Part shown: in pieces, positions 19,073 through 32,908 of the stretch | How the letters are laid out: each line of letters begins with the position of its first letter | How positions within the stretch are numbered: the stretch's first letter is position 1 | Assembly (NCBI RefSeq): GCF_000685355.1 | Contig: NZ_JHET01000010.1 | Coordinates: forward strand, 62,001-126,000 | From: Microbacterium sp. CH12i | GTDB lineage: Bacteria > Actinomycetota > Actinomycetes > Actinomycetales > Microbacteriaceae | Direction of reading: 5' to 3' | Length of the DNA: 64,000 nt | Position numbers and translations under genes: made by a program | The notes under the pieces: model-generated | Database searches by the model: none | Told to the model about the DNA's origin: nothing | Seen by the model: the letters and a program-made list of their open reading frames with translations, nothing else

Positions 19073-20545
19073 TCAGATCGAGCTTTGAGGGGTCGAACCA
19101 TCCGCATCTTTGCCCCGCCGTAGCAACAATCGAATGACGTCCTTCATGTCTCTACGTGCTGCGGGGACAAGGTAAGCAAGCACGTAGATCGTTGTAAACC
19201 CGCACACGGCCAGACTCAGTTGTGCAAGCGCGTCTAATGGCACACCGTAACAAATCGCGGCTGCCACCCCGGCCGCGACAACCGCAATTGCAATCGGAAT
19301 CGCGGTTCCGAGAAGCAGTCTGCGAACGCTTACTCGCGTGGCTCGACTTGCCCAAATCATGACAATCGGCGACGAGATCGCGCTAGACACAAGGAAAGCG
19401 GCCGCGACTGAAAGTGGTCCGTACGGCGCGGCTACGATGACAAAAAGAACCTTAATCAGCAACGACACCAAGCTGTATCTACGCAGGTCGCGACCAAGAT
19501 TCGCAGCCAAGAACATCCAACTTGCGACCGACGCATATTGTTGAATTGCCGCCGCAGCCGCGAGCAACGCAACCATCGGTATCACCGGCTCCCATGCCGG
19601 CCCCAAGAAGAGACGCACCACTGGTGGCGCACACGCCGCAAGAGCCAAAGCGACCGGCACAATCGTGTAGGCAATCAACTTCAGGCCGGTGACTACCGCC
19701 CGCTCGAACCCCGCCGCGTTGTCTCGACGGCGCGAAAGCAGAGGAAGCGCTACGGCCGTAGCCGGTGCCTTCAATAGCGTAAGCGGTTGCACCGCGACTT
19801 GAAAGGATCGTGAGTAGTAGCCGAGTTGTGTCGGTGATCCCCAGTAGCCCAGCGCAAGCGTATCCACATTGTTACCGGCGTACATGAGCACCTGGGACCA
19901 GGAGACGCTCATCCCGAAACCCACTAGTTTCCGCGCGCCCTCGGCCCGCCGCGGGAGCTTCGGAACCCAGCGACCAAGCGCCACGAGGATTGCCGTGGAT
20001 ACAGCGGCCACGATAATCGGCTGTGCTACAAGCGCCCAGTAGCCGGCACCGGTCAAGGCGAGGGCGATAGCCCCGAGAACGCCGAGCAACGCGGCAGACG
20101 AGTCAACCGCTGCCATAGCGTTGAACCGCATCTCCCTGTTCAGGTTGGCTCTGTACTGCGCACCGACACCATTCAGCAAAAAGACAATCGACAGCCAGGG
20201 CAGAATTTCGCCCAAAGCAGGACTATCGAAAAGTCCAGCCAACAGCTGTGTGATCAGGAGTGTGACGCCGACGAGCAGAACAGCTAGACCGCAGTTCAAC
20301 CAGAAGAGCAGGTCACGGAGGCTAGAGCTCAAGTTCGGAGTCGTGGTTGCAGCGGTCGAAAGCCCCATGTCGCGCAACAATTCGCCGACCCCGACGATGG
20401 CAATCGGAACCGCGACCAGACCAAATTCACGAGGATCGAGAAGACGCGAAAGAACCACAATGCCGAGCAGCAGCACTACAGCTTTGGAAAGCTGCGCGAG
20501 CATTAGCATCCTCGCGCCACGTGGCATAGCTGCCTGCGTTGTCAT
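19073..20545 (-). CDS. Polysaccharide flippase (Wzx/MOP superfamily)
   Basis: This 490-residue polytopic protein begins MTTQAAMPRGARMLMLAQ (ATG 20545) and has about twelve to fourteen hydrophobic segments. The N-terminal half has SRLLDPREFGLVAVPIAIVG, typical of WzxC/PST-type lipid-linked oligosaccharide flippases. A mid-protein segment reads DTLALGYWGSPTQLGYYSRS, also family-typical. It would flip undecaprenyl-linked repeat units for the polymerase at 16473. It is encoded opposite to the glycosyltransferases, with the pyruvyltransferase gene 115 bp upstream in the same direction. The frame is open further upstream but without a plausible start signal. Confidence 0.87.
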   Translation of the reverse strand: MTTQAAMPRGARMLMLAQLSKAVVLLLGIVVLSRLLDPREFGLVAVPIAIVGVGELLRDMGLSTAATTTPNLSSSLRDLLFWLNCGLAVLLVGVTLLITQLLAGLFDSPALGEILPWLSIVFLLNGVGAQYRANLNREMRFNAMAAVDSSAALLGVLGAIALALTGAGYWALVAQPIIVAAVSTAILVALGRWVPKLPRRAEGARKLVGFGMSVSWSQVLMYAGNNVDTLALGYWGSPTQLGYYSRSFQVAVQPLTLLKAPATAVALPLLSRRRDNAAGFERAVVTGLKLIAYTIVPVALALAACAPPVVRLFLGPAWEPVIPMVALLAAAAAIQQYASVASWMFLAANLGRDLRRYSLVSLLIKVLFVIVAAPYGPLSVAAAFLVSSAISSPIVMIWASRATRVSVRRLLLGTAIPIAIAVVAAGVAAAICYGVPLDALAQLSLAVCGFTTIYVLAYLVPAARRDMKDVIRLLLRRGKDADGSTPQSSI

Positions 20546-20660
20546 CCGCGATCTGCGCGATTTGTCGACAGCTCGTTTATCGCTCGCGACAGCCGGCCGA
20601 CGACACGGCCACCCTGGCGCCACTGATACTCCATCGCACTCCCGGCACGAGTGACTCGAC

Positions 20661-21854
20661 TCAACTTCGAGGTGGTCTGCTCTGCCGAGGCCCGTCGATC
20701 GACGACTTGAGTGCTGAGAACATGCTCGCGCGCGGCCTGACGTTTTCTTCGGCTCTGTCAGCCAGGTGCAGAGCCAGGCGATCGCCGTCAGTTGTTCTCG
20801 ACAACTCAAGGGCCTGCTCAATGGCGCCATCTAGCGACCGTAGGGGGACCCCTGACGGAGCGGGAATGTCCCAAGAGCTGGCATACTGCTTAACCTTTCT
20901 CAGCATCAATCCCACCCGTGGCACGTTGTACGAAGTGGAGATAATGTATCCATGCAAGGAGGTGCCGATCCACAGGCCGGCGCTCGCGATTTCTGCGGCT
21001 TTCTCATGCGCGGTTCTCGCTTCAGAAACATCGATGCGGGCACCACCCCCAAAAGCACGGAACTCGTGAGCAACTGTCTTCAAAACCTCGAGTGAATCGT
21101 GGCCAGGCGCCTCTCCGGCAGAGAACAACCTAATGTGGAACGGCCGAAGTGAACCGGACCCGGCGAGGAGCTTCGCAAACTCGGGGATACCGACCCGCTC
21201 AATATGCTTCACCTTCGCTTGCACGAGCGCAATGGTTCTGTCGGATTCAGCGTCAAGTGGAGTAGTCTTCGCGACGGTATGAACAAGATCGGGAGCCAAC
21301 CGATGCTCAATTCCTAGGCGGGTGAGAACCTGGCTTGAGGCGGCCTCCCGCACCGAGAGAAATGTCGCTTCACGAAGTGCTCCGATCGTCTCGATACGAT
21401 GCTTCCCAGTCAGCGGACGCACGCCAGACACTCCGACGGAGTTAATGACTGAAGCAGACCCCTGCAGCGCCGGGTAACGGGACGGTCTCGGGAGATACGG
21501 CGAGGCGTATGCCGGGAGCCCGAGACCCGAGTCCGCACCGCGACCTCTGAGATCGTGATCCAACATTGCTACCGCGTCCGTGACTGAGGTCCCGCCGGTT
21601 TCACCGCCGACGACCCATACGAACGGCACTCGTGCACCATGCAGCAGCGACGGGTACGCAGAGACATGCTCACCGCCAACTCCAGTCATGTCCGAGTCGA
21701 TGAGGCTGCTGCCGGAAGCGTCAACACCCCTCATAAAGTGTCGCGTCTGGGTAAGGAACAGCAGATCGCCGAAGTTGTCGCGCTCGTAGGCGCCGATGAA
21801 GAGACCAGGAGTCACAACGACCATCGTAGTCAAAGGAATGAACACCATTTTCAT
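20661..21854 (-). CDS. Polysaccharide pyruvyltransferase family protein
   Basis: This protein of up to 397 residues belongs to the polysaccharide pyruvyl transferase family (PF04230). It has the N-terminal GAYERDNFGDLLFL, a central region with VNSVGVSGVRP and FLSVREAASS, and the hallmark IGTSLHGYIIST followed by VPRVGL. Such enzymes add a ketal-linked pyruvate from phosphoenolpyruvate to a sugar of the glycan, giving it a negative charge. The start may be the ATG at 21854 or, closer to the family pattern, that at 21824 (MVVVTPGLFIG). It is upstream of the flippase on the same strand. Confidence 0.8.
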   Translation of the reverse strand: MKMVFIPLTTMVVVTPGLFIGAYERDNFGDLLFLTQTRHFMRGVDASGSSLIDSDMTGVGGEHVSAYPSLLHGARVPFVWVVGGETGGTSVTDAVAMLDHDLRGRGADSGLGLPAYASPYLPRPSRYPALQGSASVINSVGVSGVRPLTGKHRIETIGALREATFLSVREAASSQVLTRLGIEHRLAPDLVHTVAKTTPLDAESDRTIALVQAKVKHIERVGIPEFAKLLAGSGSLRPFHIRLFSAGEAPGHDSLEVLKTVAHEFRAFGGGARIDVSEARTAHEKAAEIASAGLWIGTSLHGYIISTSYNVPRVGLMLRKVKQYASSWDIPAPSGVPLRSLDGAIEQALELSRTTDGDRLALHLADRAEENVRPRASMFSALKSSIDGPRQSRPPRS

Positions 21855-22070
21855 AGAACGCCGTCTCCCGGGTTCATCTGCCTTCGTAACCTTCGAACCT
21901 GGAGCCCGAGGTTTACGCGGGGCCAGAGACCGTTGATAGGAACGTCACAGGGTGACAATGCCGAACCAGCTAGCGTTCAGACGCCCGCGGAGATTGCTCG
22001 GAGGAAGCCACGAAACGTACCTGTCACGCGACTCTGCTATGCATGAAGGACCCAACGAACTAGGAGCAGA

Positions 22071-22414
22071 GTGAGACTCTCAGTCATGGATTGCAACTCC
22101 CTCGGCGCAGTCCACGCGTCGGCCGGGGCATCCATCCGTCACGAAGTGATCAGCATTGACGTCGATAAGCACAAGATCACGTCCACCTCAACAGGGATAC
22201 CCACCTCTTCGAGCCCGATCTTCCCCGGATCCACGCTGACGGCATCGCACCTGGACTGCTTGGATTCGCAACCGACATCGCTCTCAGCGACAACGTGGTT
22301 GGCGAGCACGTGGCCGCACTCGTCGCCGGTACGATTCTCATTGACGGCCGAAACTGCCACGACGACGCGTGGCGGGGGGCAGTCTGGACCTACCACGGCA
22401 TTGGCCGTCCGTAA
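22071..22414 (+). pseudogene. Internally deleted relic of a UDP-glucose dehydrogenase gene
   Basis: The first ~210 bp match the start of the intact ugd gene at 25739 (both begin GTGA and read LGAVHA..ASI.HEV..IDVD.), with an added frameshift. The last ~130 bp match its 3' end: DNVVGEHVA, then LIDGRNCHDDAWRGAVWTYHGIGRP-like coding (DGRNC and GRP identical). About 950 bp of the middle is missing, including the catalytic cysteine region. The relic therefore cannot make a working enzyme. It sits directly upstream of rmlA, suggesting an older duplicate or a previous version of the operon. Confidence 0.85.
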
Positions 22415-22450
22415 TGCCCGACAACGACCACCCGAACAGAACGGAACACG

Positions 22451-25738
<3,288 letters not shown>

Positions 25739-25742
<4 letters not shown>

Positions 25743-27043
25743 AGCTTTCAGTTATTGGTTGTGGTTACCTCGGCGCGGTCCACGCGGCGGCCATGGCATC
25801 TATCGGGCACGAGGTCGTCGGCATCGACGTGGATGAGCGCAAGATCGCGTCGCTCTCCGCGGGTGAAGCCCCGTTCTTCGAGCCCGGACTGCCAGAGATT
25901 CTGTCCGCCGGTATCGCCTCTGGCAACCTGCGGTTTACGACCGATATGGCCGAGGCGCAGGGCGCCCGGGTGCACTTCATCGGCGTCGGCACGCCGCAGC
26001 AGAAGGACGGATATGCGGCAGACCTCACATACGTGAATGCCGCAGTCGACGCACTCCTTCCCTTCCTCTCGCCGGGCGACATCGTCGCCGGAAAATCGAC
26101 AGTGCCGGTCGGGACCGCGGCTGAGCTTGCACCGCGTATTTCAGATGCTGGCGCGATGCTCGTGTGGAACCCGGAGTTCCTGCGCGAAGGATTCGCTGTG
26201 CAGGACACGATCGATCCGGATCGGTTGGTCGTCGGCGTGGCAGACGGCGAGGCCAGGGCTGCGGACATCTTGCGGGAGGTTTATCACCCGGCCGTGGCCA
26301 AGGGCACGCCATTCATCGTCACTGACCTCGCCACCGCAGAGCTCGTCAAGGTCGCAGCGAACGCTTTCCTCGCCACCAAGATCTCGTTCATTAACGCCAT
26401 GGCTGAGATCGCAGAAGCAACCGGTGCTGACGTCACGCAGCTTGCGGATGCGATCGGACACGATGCACGCATCGGGCGGAAGTTCCTCGGAGCTGGAATC
26501 GGCTTCGGTGGAGGCTGCCTCCCGAAGGATATTCGTGCGTTCGCTGCACGCGCGGAAGAGCTCGGGCGCGGTGAATCCGTAGGGTTCCTCCGCGAAGTCG
26601 ACGCCATCAACCTGCGCCGCCGCGAACGCGCCGTAACACTCGTCATCGACGCCCTCGGCGGCAACGTGGTCGGCAAGCACGTCACGGTTCTCGGCGCCGC
26701 CTTCAAACCACACAGCGACGACATCCGAGACTCCCCCGCCCTCGACGTCGCTGTGCGCCTGCGCGGACTCGGCGCGGAAGTCACCGTGACTGATCCGCAG
26801 GCAATCGAGAACGCCCGGCGGTCACACCCGCAGTTGGCCTACGTCGAGGACCGCGACGAGGCCCTCCGCGGTGCCGACGCAGTCGTCGTCGTCACCGAAT
26901 GGGACGAGTACCGGCGCGAGCTCTCCCCCGAGCGCGCAGGTTCGCTCGTAAACGCGAGGATCGTCGTGGACGGGCGCAACTGCTTGGACGCGACTGCCTG
27001 GCGAAACGCGGGCTGGACGTACTACGGCATGGGCCGCCCCTAA
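25739..27043 (+). CDS. ugd: UDP-glucose 6-dehydrogenase
   Basis: This 434-residue enzyme oxidises UDP-glucose to UDP-glucuronate, twice using NAD. It shows the N-terminal nucleotide motif GCGYLGAVHAAAMASIGHEV, GKSTVPVGT, NPEFLREGFAVQD, and the catalytic cysteine in GIGFGGGCLPKDIRA (near residue 260), then the C-terminal domain ending VDGRNC..GRP. Start GTG 25739 overlaps the stop of rmlCD. The product would supply glucuronic acid to the polymer, consuming UDP-glucose made by the GalU enzyme encoded next. An internally deleted relic of a paralogue lies at 22071. Confidence 0.96.
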
Positions 27044-27100
27044 ATCCACGAGACGCCAGCCTCGGCATCCTCGTCCCCTCCGACCGAAAGAATCGCCCCC

Positions 27101-27993
27101 ATGCCTTTCTCCCCCATCAAGCCGTCATCCCCGCCGCCGGACTCGGCACGCGCTTCCTGCCCGCCACCAAGGCGATGCCGAAGGAAATGCTGCCCGTCGT
27201 TGACAAGCCGGCCATTCAGTACGTCGTCGAAGAAGCAGTCGCCGCAGGTATCGACGACATCGTCATGATCATTGGGCGCAACAAGAACGCTCTCGCGAAC
27301 CACTTCGACCGGGTCACCGAGCTCGAGCACACGCTCGAAAGAAAAGGCGATCACGACAAGCTCGCGCGCGTGGTCGAGCCCAGTGCTCTTGCCGACATCC
27401 ATTTCGTTCGCCAAGGTGACCCGAAGGGCCTCGGTCACGCCGTGCTGCGAGCTCGCAAGCACGTGGGCAACGAGACCTTCGCCGTCATGCTCGGCGATGA
27501 TCTCATCGACGCTCGCGACCCGTTGCTCTCGCGCATGATCGAGGTTTCGCAGAATCGCTCTGCCACGGTGATCGCCCTCATGGAGGTCGAACCCAGCCAG
27601 ATTCATCTCTACGGGTGCGCTGATGTTGAGACCACGGACGAGCCCGATGTCGTGCGAGTGAACGCCCTCGTAGAGAAGCCTGCTGCCGATGAGGCACCGT
27701 CGAACCTCGCCATCATCGGTCGCTATGTACTCAAGCCAGAGATCTTCGAAGTGCTCGCCCAGACGGCGCCCGGAAAGGGCGGCGAGATACAGCTCACCGA
27801 CGCCCTCGAAGAGCTCGCCGCCGATGAGTCGATTGCCGGCCCCGTGCTGGGTGTGATCTTCTCCGGCCGACGCTACGACACCGGCGATCGCCTCGACTAC
27901 CTGAAGTCCAACGTGCTGCTCGCACTCGACCGCGACGACCTCGGTCCCGAGCTAAAGACGTGGATGCAAGAGCTCACCGCAACGTTTGACTAA
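27101..27993 (+). CDS. galU: UTP-glucose-1-phosphate uridylyltransferase (one-base deletion)
   Basis: This enzyme makes UDP-glucose, substrate of the Ugd enzyme encoded upstream. From ATG 27101 the frame reads MPFSPIK; then one G is missing near 27120 (AAGCCG for AAGGCCG). The downstream frame continues AVIPAAGLGTRFLPATKAMP, the family signature, then VEEAVAAGIDDIVMI, RQGDPKGLGHAV and MLGDDLI. With the base restored the protein has 297 residues, the usual length. The break is probably a sequence error. Stop at 27993. Confidence 0.93.
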
Positions 27994-28012
27994 TTTGGCC
28001 AGCTATCGTGGC

Positions 28013-29784
28013 ATGGTGACATCGGATAGCTCCCCCACACGACGCCGCGTAGGACGAGTGTCGGCCTGGGTACTCGGTGGCATTCTTCTACTCGCCGTGC
28101 TGGGCACCGCTTGGATCGGCGTGCGCGGGTTTCTGGCCTACCAGCACCTCGTCAGCGCTCAAGCGACTGCGGGGGATGCCGCAGCGGCCCTCTCAGATCC
28201 GGCGACCGCCGCAAACCTTATCTCCGACATCTCTGCCGATACATCCGCCGCTCGTGACCTGACCGGCGACGTGATCTGGAAGCTCGGCGAACAACTGCCC
28301 TGGGTCGGCCCGCAGCTGGCTGCCGTATCGACGGTCGCCGCCTCACTCGATGATGTGGCCTCGCAGTCACTGACCCCACTCGCATCCGTCGCATCATCAT
28401 TCTCTATCGACAGCATCCGGCCCCAGAATGGCGCGATCGATCTGACGCCCTTCGCAGCTCTCAGCGAAGCGTCGACAGCCGGCGCCGAAGGCCTCGGTGC
28501 GGCGACCTCGGCCGTCTCTGCCATCGACCCCGCCCCGTTGGTTGCCCCCGTGCGGGATGCGGTCGACCAGGTTTCGACGCTGCTCGAACAGGCGTACGGC
28601 GGAGCAGATGCGCTGCGTCGCACCACCGCACTACTACCCGCGATGCTCGGCGCAGATGGTCCCCGCAACTATCTCGTCGTCTTTCAGAACAATGCCGAGT
28701 GGCGCTCGCTCGGCGGCATCGTCGGGGCTCTCGTGCTGCTGCACACCGAGAACGGCCAGCTCACTCTGGCTTCCCAGCCTCGTCGTCGGACTTCCCGCAG
28801 TACGACGAACCCGTCATACCCCTCACCGATGAAGAGCTGCGACTATTCGGCGAACAGCCAGCGACGTTCGTGCAGAACGTCACTCAGATTCCCGATTTCA
28901 CGCGCGACGCCCCGATCATGCAGCAGATGTGGGCGCGCGAGACGGGAACGACCGTCGATGGAGTGCTCGCGCTCGATCCGGTCGCACTGTCCTACCTTCT
29001 CGAAGCGACCGGTCCGATCCAGCTCCCCACCGGCGACGTGCTGACCAATGAGAACGCGGTGCAGTTGCTTCTCAACGAGGTGTACCTGCGCTACGAAGAT
29101 CCGAAAGAGCAGGATGCTTTCTTCGCGATGTCCTCGGCCGCTGTGTTCGGTGCCCTCTCTGCAGGCAATGTCGATCCGGCCGCTCTCATCGCCGCGCTCG
29201 GACGTGCTGGCGAAGAAAATCGGTTGCTGTTGTGGAACGCCGCCCCCGAGGAACAAGCAATTCTCGATGGCACCACATTGCAGGGCGTGCTCGGCTCTAG
29301 CGACCCCGCGGCCACCGACTTCGGCGTCTTCCTCAATGACGGCACGAGTTCGAAGATGGACTACTACATGGAATTCTCGGCAGACACGTCATGGTGTGCC
29401 GCGGGCGAAGCCGGGCTCACCGTCACACTGCGTAACGCCGCACCCGCGGATGCCGCGTCGCTTCCCTGGTACATCACCGGCGGCGGAAAACACGGCATCC
29501 CCCCAGGCCAAGTTGAAACGGTGGCATACGTTTACCTGCCCGAGGGCGCGGAACTCATGTCGTCGTCCGCCAGTGGTACAGGGCAATCTCCCGGATTCGG
29601 CGGAGGAAATGACGCTGGCCGCCAGGTCATCTCATGGACCACACGACTTGCCCCGGGCGAAGAACTGACCCTACAGGTGAGGGTGAGAACACCGCAGAGT
29701 GCGCAGATCGTAACGCAGATGACACCGACTGTTCACGCTCAACGCACCCCCCAACTTGCAGAAAGCTGTGCTTCTCCTGAATAA
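28013..29784 (+). CDS. DUF4012 exported protein (one-base deletion)
   Basis: With one G restored near 28777 this is a protein of about 590 residues. An N-terminal helix (WVLGGILLLAVLGTAWIG) anchors or exports it. The middle has PRNYLVVFQNNAEWRSLGG, the hallmark of DUF4012. The second part reads PQYDEPVIPL, LDPVALSYLLEATGPIQLP and TNENAVQLLLNEVYL, all family-typical. The two halves are in neighbouring frames and match end to end. DUF4012 proteins are common in actinomycete exopolysaccharide loci, where their role is undetermined; a relation to the LytR-CpsA-Psr ligases is sometimes suggested. The start may be ATG 28013 or GTG 28016. Confidence 0.85.
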
Positions 29785-29900
29785 TGATTATGGAACTACC
29801 GACGACGGGCGTCTAAGAGGGGGGCTCGTCGGAACCAACTAATTACGCCGGGTCTACTCACGCGTTGATTTTCTCACTCTCAAAAAGTCCGGAGGGACTC

Positions 29901-30464
29901 ATGAAGCACACGTTCACCAAGGCCGCTGTCATCACAGCGATCGCCGCTGGCGCACTGTTCGCGGTTCCGACCGCGGCATCTGCCTACACTCCTACTCCTA
30001 CCGGTGACACCAGCAGCTCGACTGTTGTAGCCGGTGGATCCTTCACGTTCTCCGTTCAGGCTGGCGCGTTCCTGCCCGGCGAGACGGTCTCGATCAGCCT
30101 CACGGGCGAGAACGCCAGTGGCGCAACCCTCGGCTTCGTGAAGTTTGCCGTACAGACGCAGGCACTCGGCACCACCACGGCTAACGGCGCCGGTGGCGTC
30201 GGTGGCGCGTCGATCACCCTGCCGGCTAACGCTTCGGGCACCTACACGATCCTCGCTACCTCGCCCTCGAACCCGGTCGGCGCTGCCGCGACGATCACGG
30301 TTTCTGCCGCAGGCACCGACAACAAGGACAACCTTGCTGCTACGGGCATGGACAGCACAGCTCTCCTCACCACGTGGGTCGCTGGTGGCGCACTCGTTCT
30401 CGCCGGTGGTGGCGTCGCAGTCGCCGCTGCAGTTCGCCGTAACAAGCAGAACGCCGCAGCCTGA
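29901..30464 (+). CDS. Small LAATG-anchored surface protein
   Basis: This 187-residue protein has a classic signal peptide (MKHTFTKAAVITAIAAGALF, cleavage near SAYTP). One Ig-like beta domain follows: GGSFTFSVQAGAFLPGETV, then ASGTYTILATSP. The C-terminus has NLAATG, a hydrophobic helix and an RRNKQNAAA tail, a class-E-type sortase signal like that of the protein at 942. The start has an ideal ribosome-binding site (GGAGGG seven bases before ATG), suggesting strong expression. A strong terminator follows. Its place at the end of the polysaccharide locus suggests a cell-surface role. Confidence 0.85.
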   Translation: MKHTFTKAAVITAIAAGALFAVPTAASAYTPTPTGDTSSSTVVAGGSFTFSVQAGAFLPGETVSISLTGENASGATLGFVKFAVQTQALGTTTANGAGGVGGASITLPANASGTYTILATSPSNPVGAAATITVSAAGTDNKDNLAATGMDSTALLTTWVAGGALVLAGGGVAVAAAVRRNKQNAAA

Positions 30465-30481
30465 TACACCTTCAGTAACAA

Positions 30482-30518
30482 GTAATGCCCCGGCTTCGGG
30501 CCGGGGCATTACTTTTTT
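30482..30518 (+). terminator. Strong intrinsic terminator
   Basis: The perfect 13-bp stem GTAATGCCCCGGC / GCCGGGGCATTAC has a TTCGG-type loop and is followed by six T. It ends the small surface-protein gene. Confidence 0.95.
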
Positions 30519-30565
30519 GTCGTGTGTGGGCGGCTACGTGTACGTAGCAGCTATAAGCGCGACGA

Positions 30566-31924
30566 CTACAGCGCGAGGCGCTGGCGAACCACGTCGGCGA
30601 GATGCGCGGCGTAGGTCTCCGCAGACTCAGGATCAGCCGCCTCGACCATCACGCGAACGAGAGCCTCGGTGCCTGACTTGCGCAGCAGCACTCGTCCGGA
30701 CTCACCAAGCTTCGCCTCGACGGCGGCGACAGCATCCTGCACGCCCTCGTCCTCGTCAACGCGATCTTTGTCGACGTCGCGCACGTTCGTGAGCACCTGC
30801 GGGTACACCGTCATGACCGCCGCGAGCTCGGCGAGCGTCTTGTTCTTGCGCGCCATCTCTGCCACCAGGTGCAGGCCCGTCAGCACGCCGTCACCGGTCG
30901 TGGCGAACTCGCTCATGATCACGTGCCCAGACTGCTCGCCACCCAGCGCGTAGCCGCCAGCGTTCATATCTTCGAGCACGTAACGGTCACCCACAGCGGT
31001 CTGGCGCACGGTGATCCCGTGCTCCTTCATCGCCATGTGCAACCCGAGGTTGCTCATCACGGTCGCGACGAGCGTGTTGTCGGTGAGGACGCCGCGCTCT
31101 TTCATCGAGACAGCGATGATCGCCATGATCTGGTCGCCGTCGACGATTTTGCCGTCAGCATCCACTGCGAGGCAGCGATCAGCGTCACCATCGTGCGCAA
31201 TACCGACATCGGCGCCAAGACGCACAACAGCCTCGGCGAGGTTGTCGAGGTGCGTCGAGCCGACACCGTCGTTGATGTTGATGCCGTCGGGCTCTGCACC
31301 GATGACGGTGACGGTGGCGCCGGCATCCTTGAACGTCTCTGGAGAAACCCCAGAAGCCGCGCCATTCGCACAATCGAGCACAACATGGATGCCGTCAAGC
31401 CGATGCGGCAGCGACCCCAGAAGGTGCAGTGCGTAGCGATCTTCGGCATCGGAGAAGCGTCGGACTCGGCCGACACCCTCGCCTGTGGGAAGAAGCTTCT
31501 CCCCCGCCATCGCGGCTTCAATGCGCTGCTCAACCGCGTCGGGAAGCTTCACACCACCGCGGGCGAAAATCTTGATCCCGTTGTCGGGCGCGGGGTTGTG
31601 CGACGCAGACACCATGACGCCGAAGTCGGCATCGTGATCTGCGACGAGGAACGCCAGGGCCGGGGTCGGGATGACACCAGCGTCGAGAACGTCGACACCG
31701 GATGCTGCGAGGCCAGCAGAGACTGCGGCCACGAGGAATTCCCCGGAGATACGCGGGTCGCGGGCAACGACTGCGGACAGCCGCTTGCCCTCAGACTTGC
31801 GACTCTCTGCAGTACGGCCCTGGCCCAGGACGACAGCTGTCGCCTGGGCCAGGGTGAGCGCCAGGTCGGCGGTGAGGATGCCATTGGCAAGTCCTCGCAC
31901 GCCGTCCGTGCCAAAAAGCGGCAT
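30566..31924 (-). CDS. glmM: Phosphoglucosamine mutase
   Basis: This 452-residue enzyme interconverts glucosamine-6-phosphate and glucosamine-1-phosphate for peptidoglycan precursors. The start is ATG 31924 ([15 protein letters not shown]); the frame extends further upstream, into rpsI, only because of an indel there. The phosphoserine loop is [14 protein letters not shown], the metal loop DGDADRC, the sugar loop GGEQSGHVI, and the phosphate-binding loop [12 protein letters not shown]. It lies downstream of rplM-rpsI, an order often seen in Microbacteriaceae. Confidence 0.97.
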   Translation of the reverse strand: MPLFGTDGVRGLANGILTADLALTLAQATAVVLGQGRTAESRKSEGKRLSAVVARDPRISGEFLVAAVSAGLAASGVDVLDAGVIPTPALAFLVADHDADFGVMVSASHNPAPDNGIKIFARGGVKLPDAVEQRIEAAMAGEKLLPTGEGVGRVRRFSDAEDRYALHLLGSLPHRLDGIHVVLDCANGAASGVSPETFKDAGATVTVIGAEPDGININDGVGSTHLDNLAEAVVRLGADVGIAHDGDADRCLAVDADGKIVDGDQIMAIIAVSMKERGVLTDNTLVATVMSNLGLHMAMKEHGITVRQTAVGDRYVLEDMNAGGYALGGEQSGHVIMSEFATTGDGVLTGLHLVAEMARKNKTLAELAAVMTVYPQVLTNVRDVDKDRVDEDEGVQDAVAAVEAKLGESGRVLLRKSGTEALVRVMVEAADPESAETYAAHLADVVRQRLAL

Positions 31925-31938
31925 CGGAGTAGTGAGCC

Positions 31939-32432
31939 TTAGCGCTTCGAGTACTGAGGAGCCTTGCGGGCCTCTTGAGACCAGCCTTCTTGCGCTCGAT
32001 GACGCGAGAGTCACGACGCAGGAAGCCGGCCTTCTTGAGGATCGCGCGGTTGTTCTCTTCGTCGATCAGGTTGAGCGAGCGAGCGATGCCGAGACGCAGC
32101 GCACCGGCCTGGCCGGAGTCGCCACCACCCGAGATGCGAGCGATGACGTCGTACGCACCAGTCAGGTTCAGCACCGTGAACGGGTCGGTGATCAGCTGCT
32201 GGTGCAGCTTGTTCGGGAAGTAGTCCTCGAGCGTACGGCCATTGACCGTAATCGTGCCCGAGCCGGGGACGACGCGCACGCGGGCAATAGCCTGCTTGCG
32301 GCGACCGACTGCTGCGCCGGGAACGTTGAGCACCGGACGAGGAGCCGTCTCGGTGGCCGTAGCGGTCTCCGGGCTCGACGTCGAGTAGTTCTGAGGGGTT
32401 TCGGTTTCGGGGGTGTCCTGAGTATCAGCCAC
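31939..32432 (-). CDS. rpsI: 30S ribosomal protein S9 (one-base deletion near the 3' end)
   Basis: S9 sits at the small-subunit decoding centre, its C-terminal tail touching P-site tRNA. Here an acidic N-terminal extension (about 35 residues, typical of actinomycetes) precedes [37 protein letters not shown] and [14 protein letters not shown]. One base is missing near 31972: minus-strand AAGAGGCCC stands for AAGAAGGCCC. Restored, the tail reads [12 protein letters not shown] and stops at 31939-31941, as in the family. Without it the frame runs into glmM. Start GTG 32432; length about 164 residues when corrected. Confidence 0.96.
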
Positions 32433-32461
32433 GAGTCTGTCCTTAGTAATCTTTACGGCGC

Positions 32462-32908
32462 TTACTGGGCGACCTGGTCGAGGGTGTACGTCTGCGGCTG
32501 CTGTGCGGCGTGCGGGTGCTCAGCACCGACGTACACCTTCAGCTTCGTCAGCTGCTGACGACCAAGGCTGTTCTTGGGGAGCATGCCGCGGACGGCCTTC
32601 TCGACAGCGCGGATCGGGTTCTTCTCGAGGAGCTCTGCGTAGGAGATCTTCGTGAGACCACCCGGGTAACCGGAGTGGCGGTAGGCCATCTTCTTCTGAA
32701 GCTTCTGACCCGTCAGCGCGACCTTTTCGGCGTTGATGATGATGACGAAGTCACCAGAGTCGAGGTGGTTCGTGAAGGTCGGCTTGTGCTTGCCACGCAG
32801 GAGCGTTGCCGCATGCGAGGCGAGGCGGCCAAGAACGACGTCATTGGCGTCGATGACGACCCAGTCGCGCTGGATCTCGCCAGCCTTGGGTGTGTAAGTG
32901 CGCGTCAC
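32462..32908 (-). CDS. rplM: 50S ribosomal protein L13
   Basis: This 148-residue protein is an early-assembling large-subunit component. Visible family signatures: [58 protein letters not shown] and [14 protein letters not shown]. It heads rplM-rpsI, with a 29-bp gap between them, and is preceded by the 0.9-kb gene-free stretch that must carry the operon promoter. Confidence 0.98.
   Translation of the reverse strand: MTRTYTPKAGEIQRDWVVIDANDVVLGRLASHAATLLRGKHKPTFTNHLDSGDFVIIINAEKVALTGQKLQKKMAYRHSGYPGGLTKISYAELLEKNPIRAVEKAVRGMLPKNSLGRQQLTKLKVYVGAEHPHAAQQPQTYTLDQVAQ

Noticed and set aside
20546..20830. N-terminal extension of the flippase reading frame
   Set aside because: The extension is Arg/Ser/Cys-rich and lacks a start signal; the flippase family begins at MTTQAAM.
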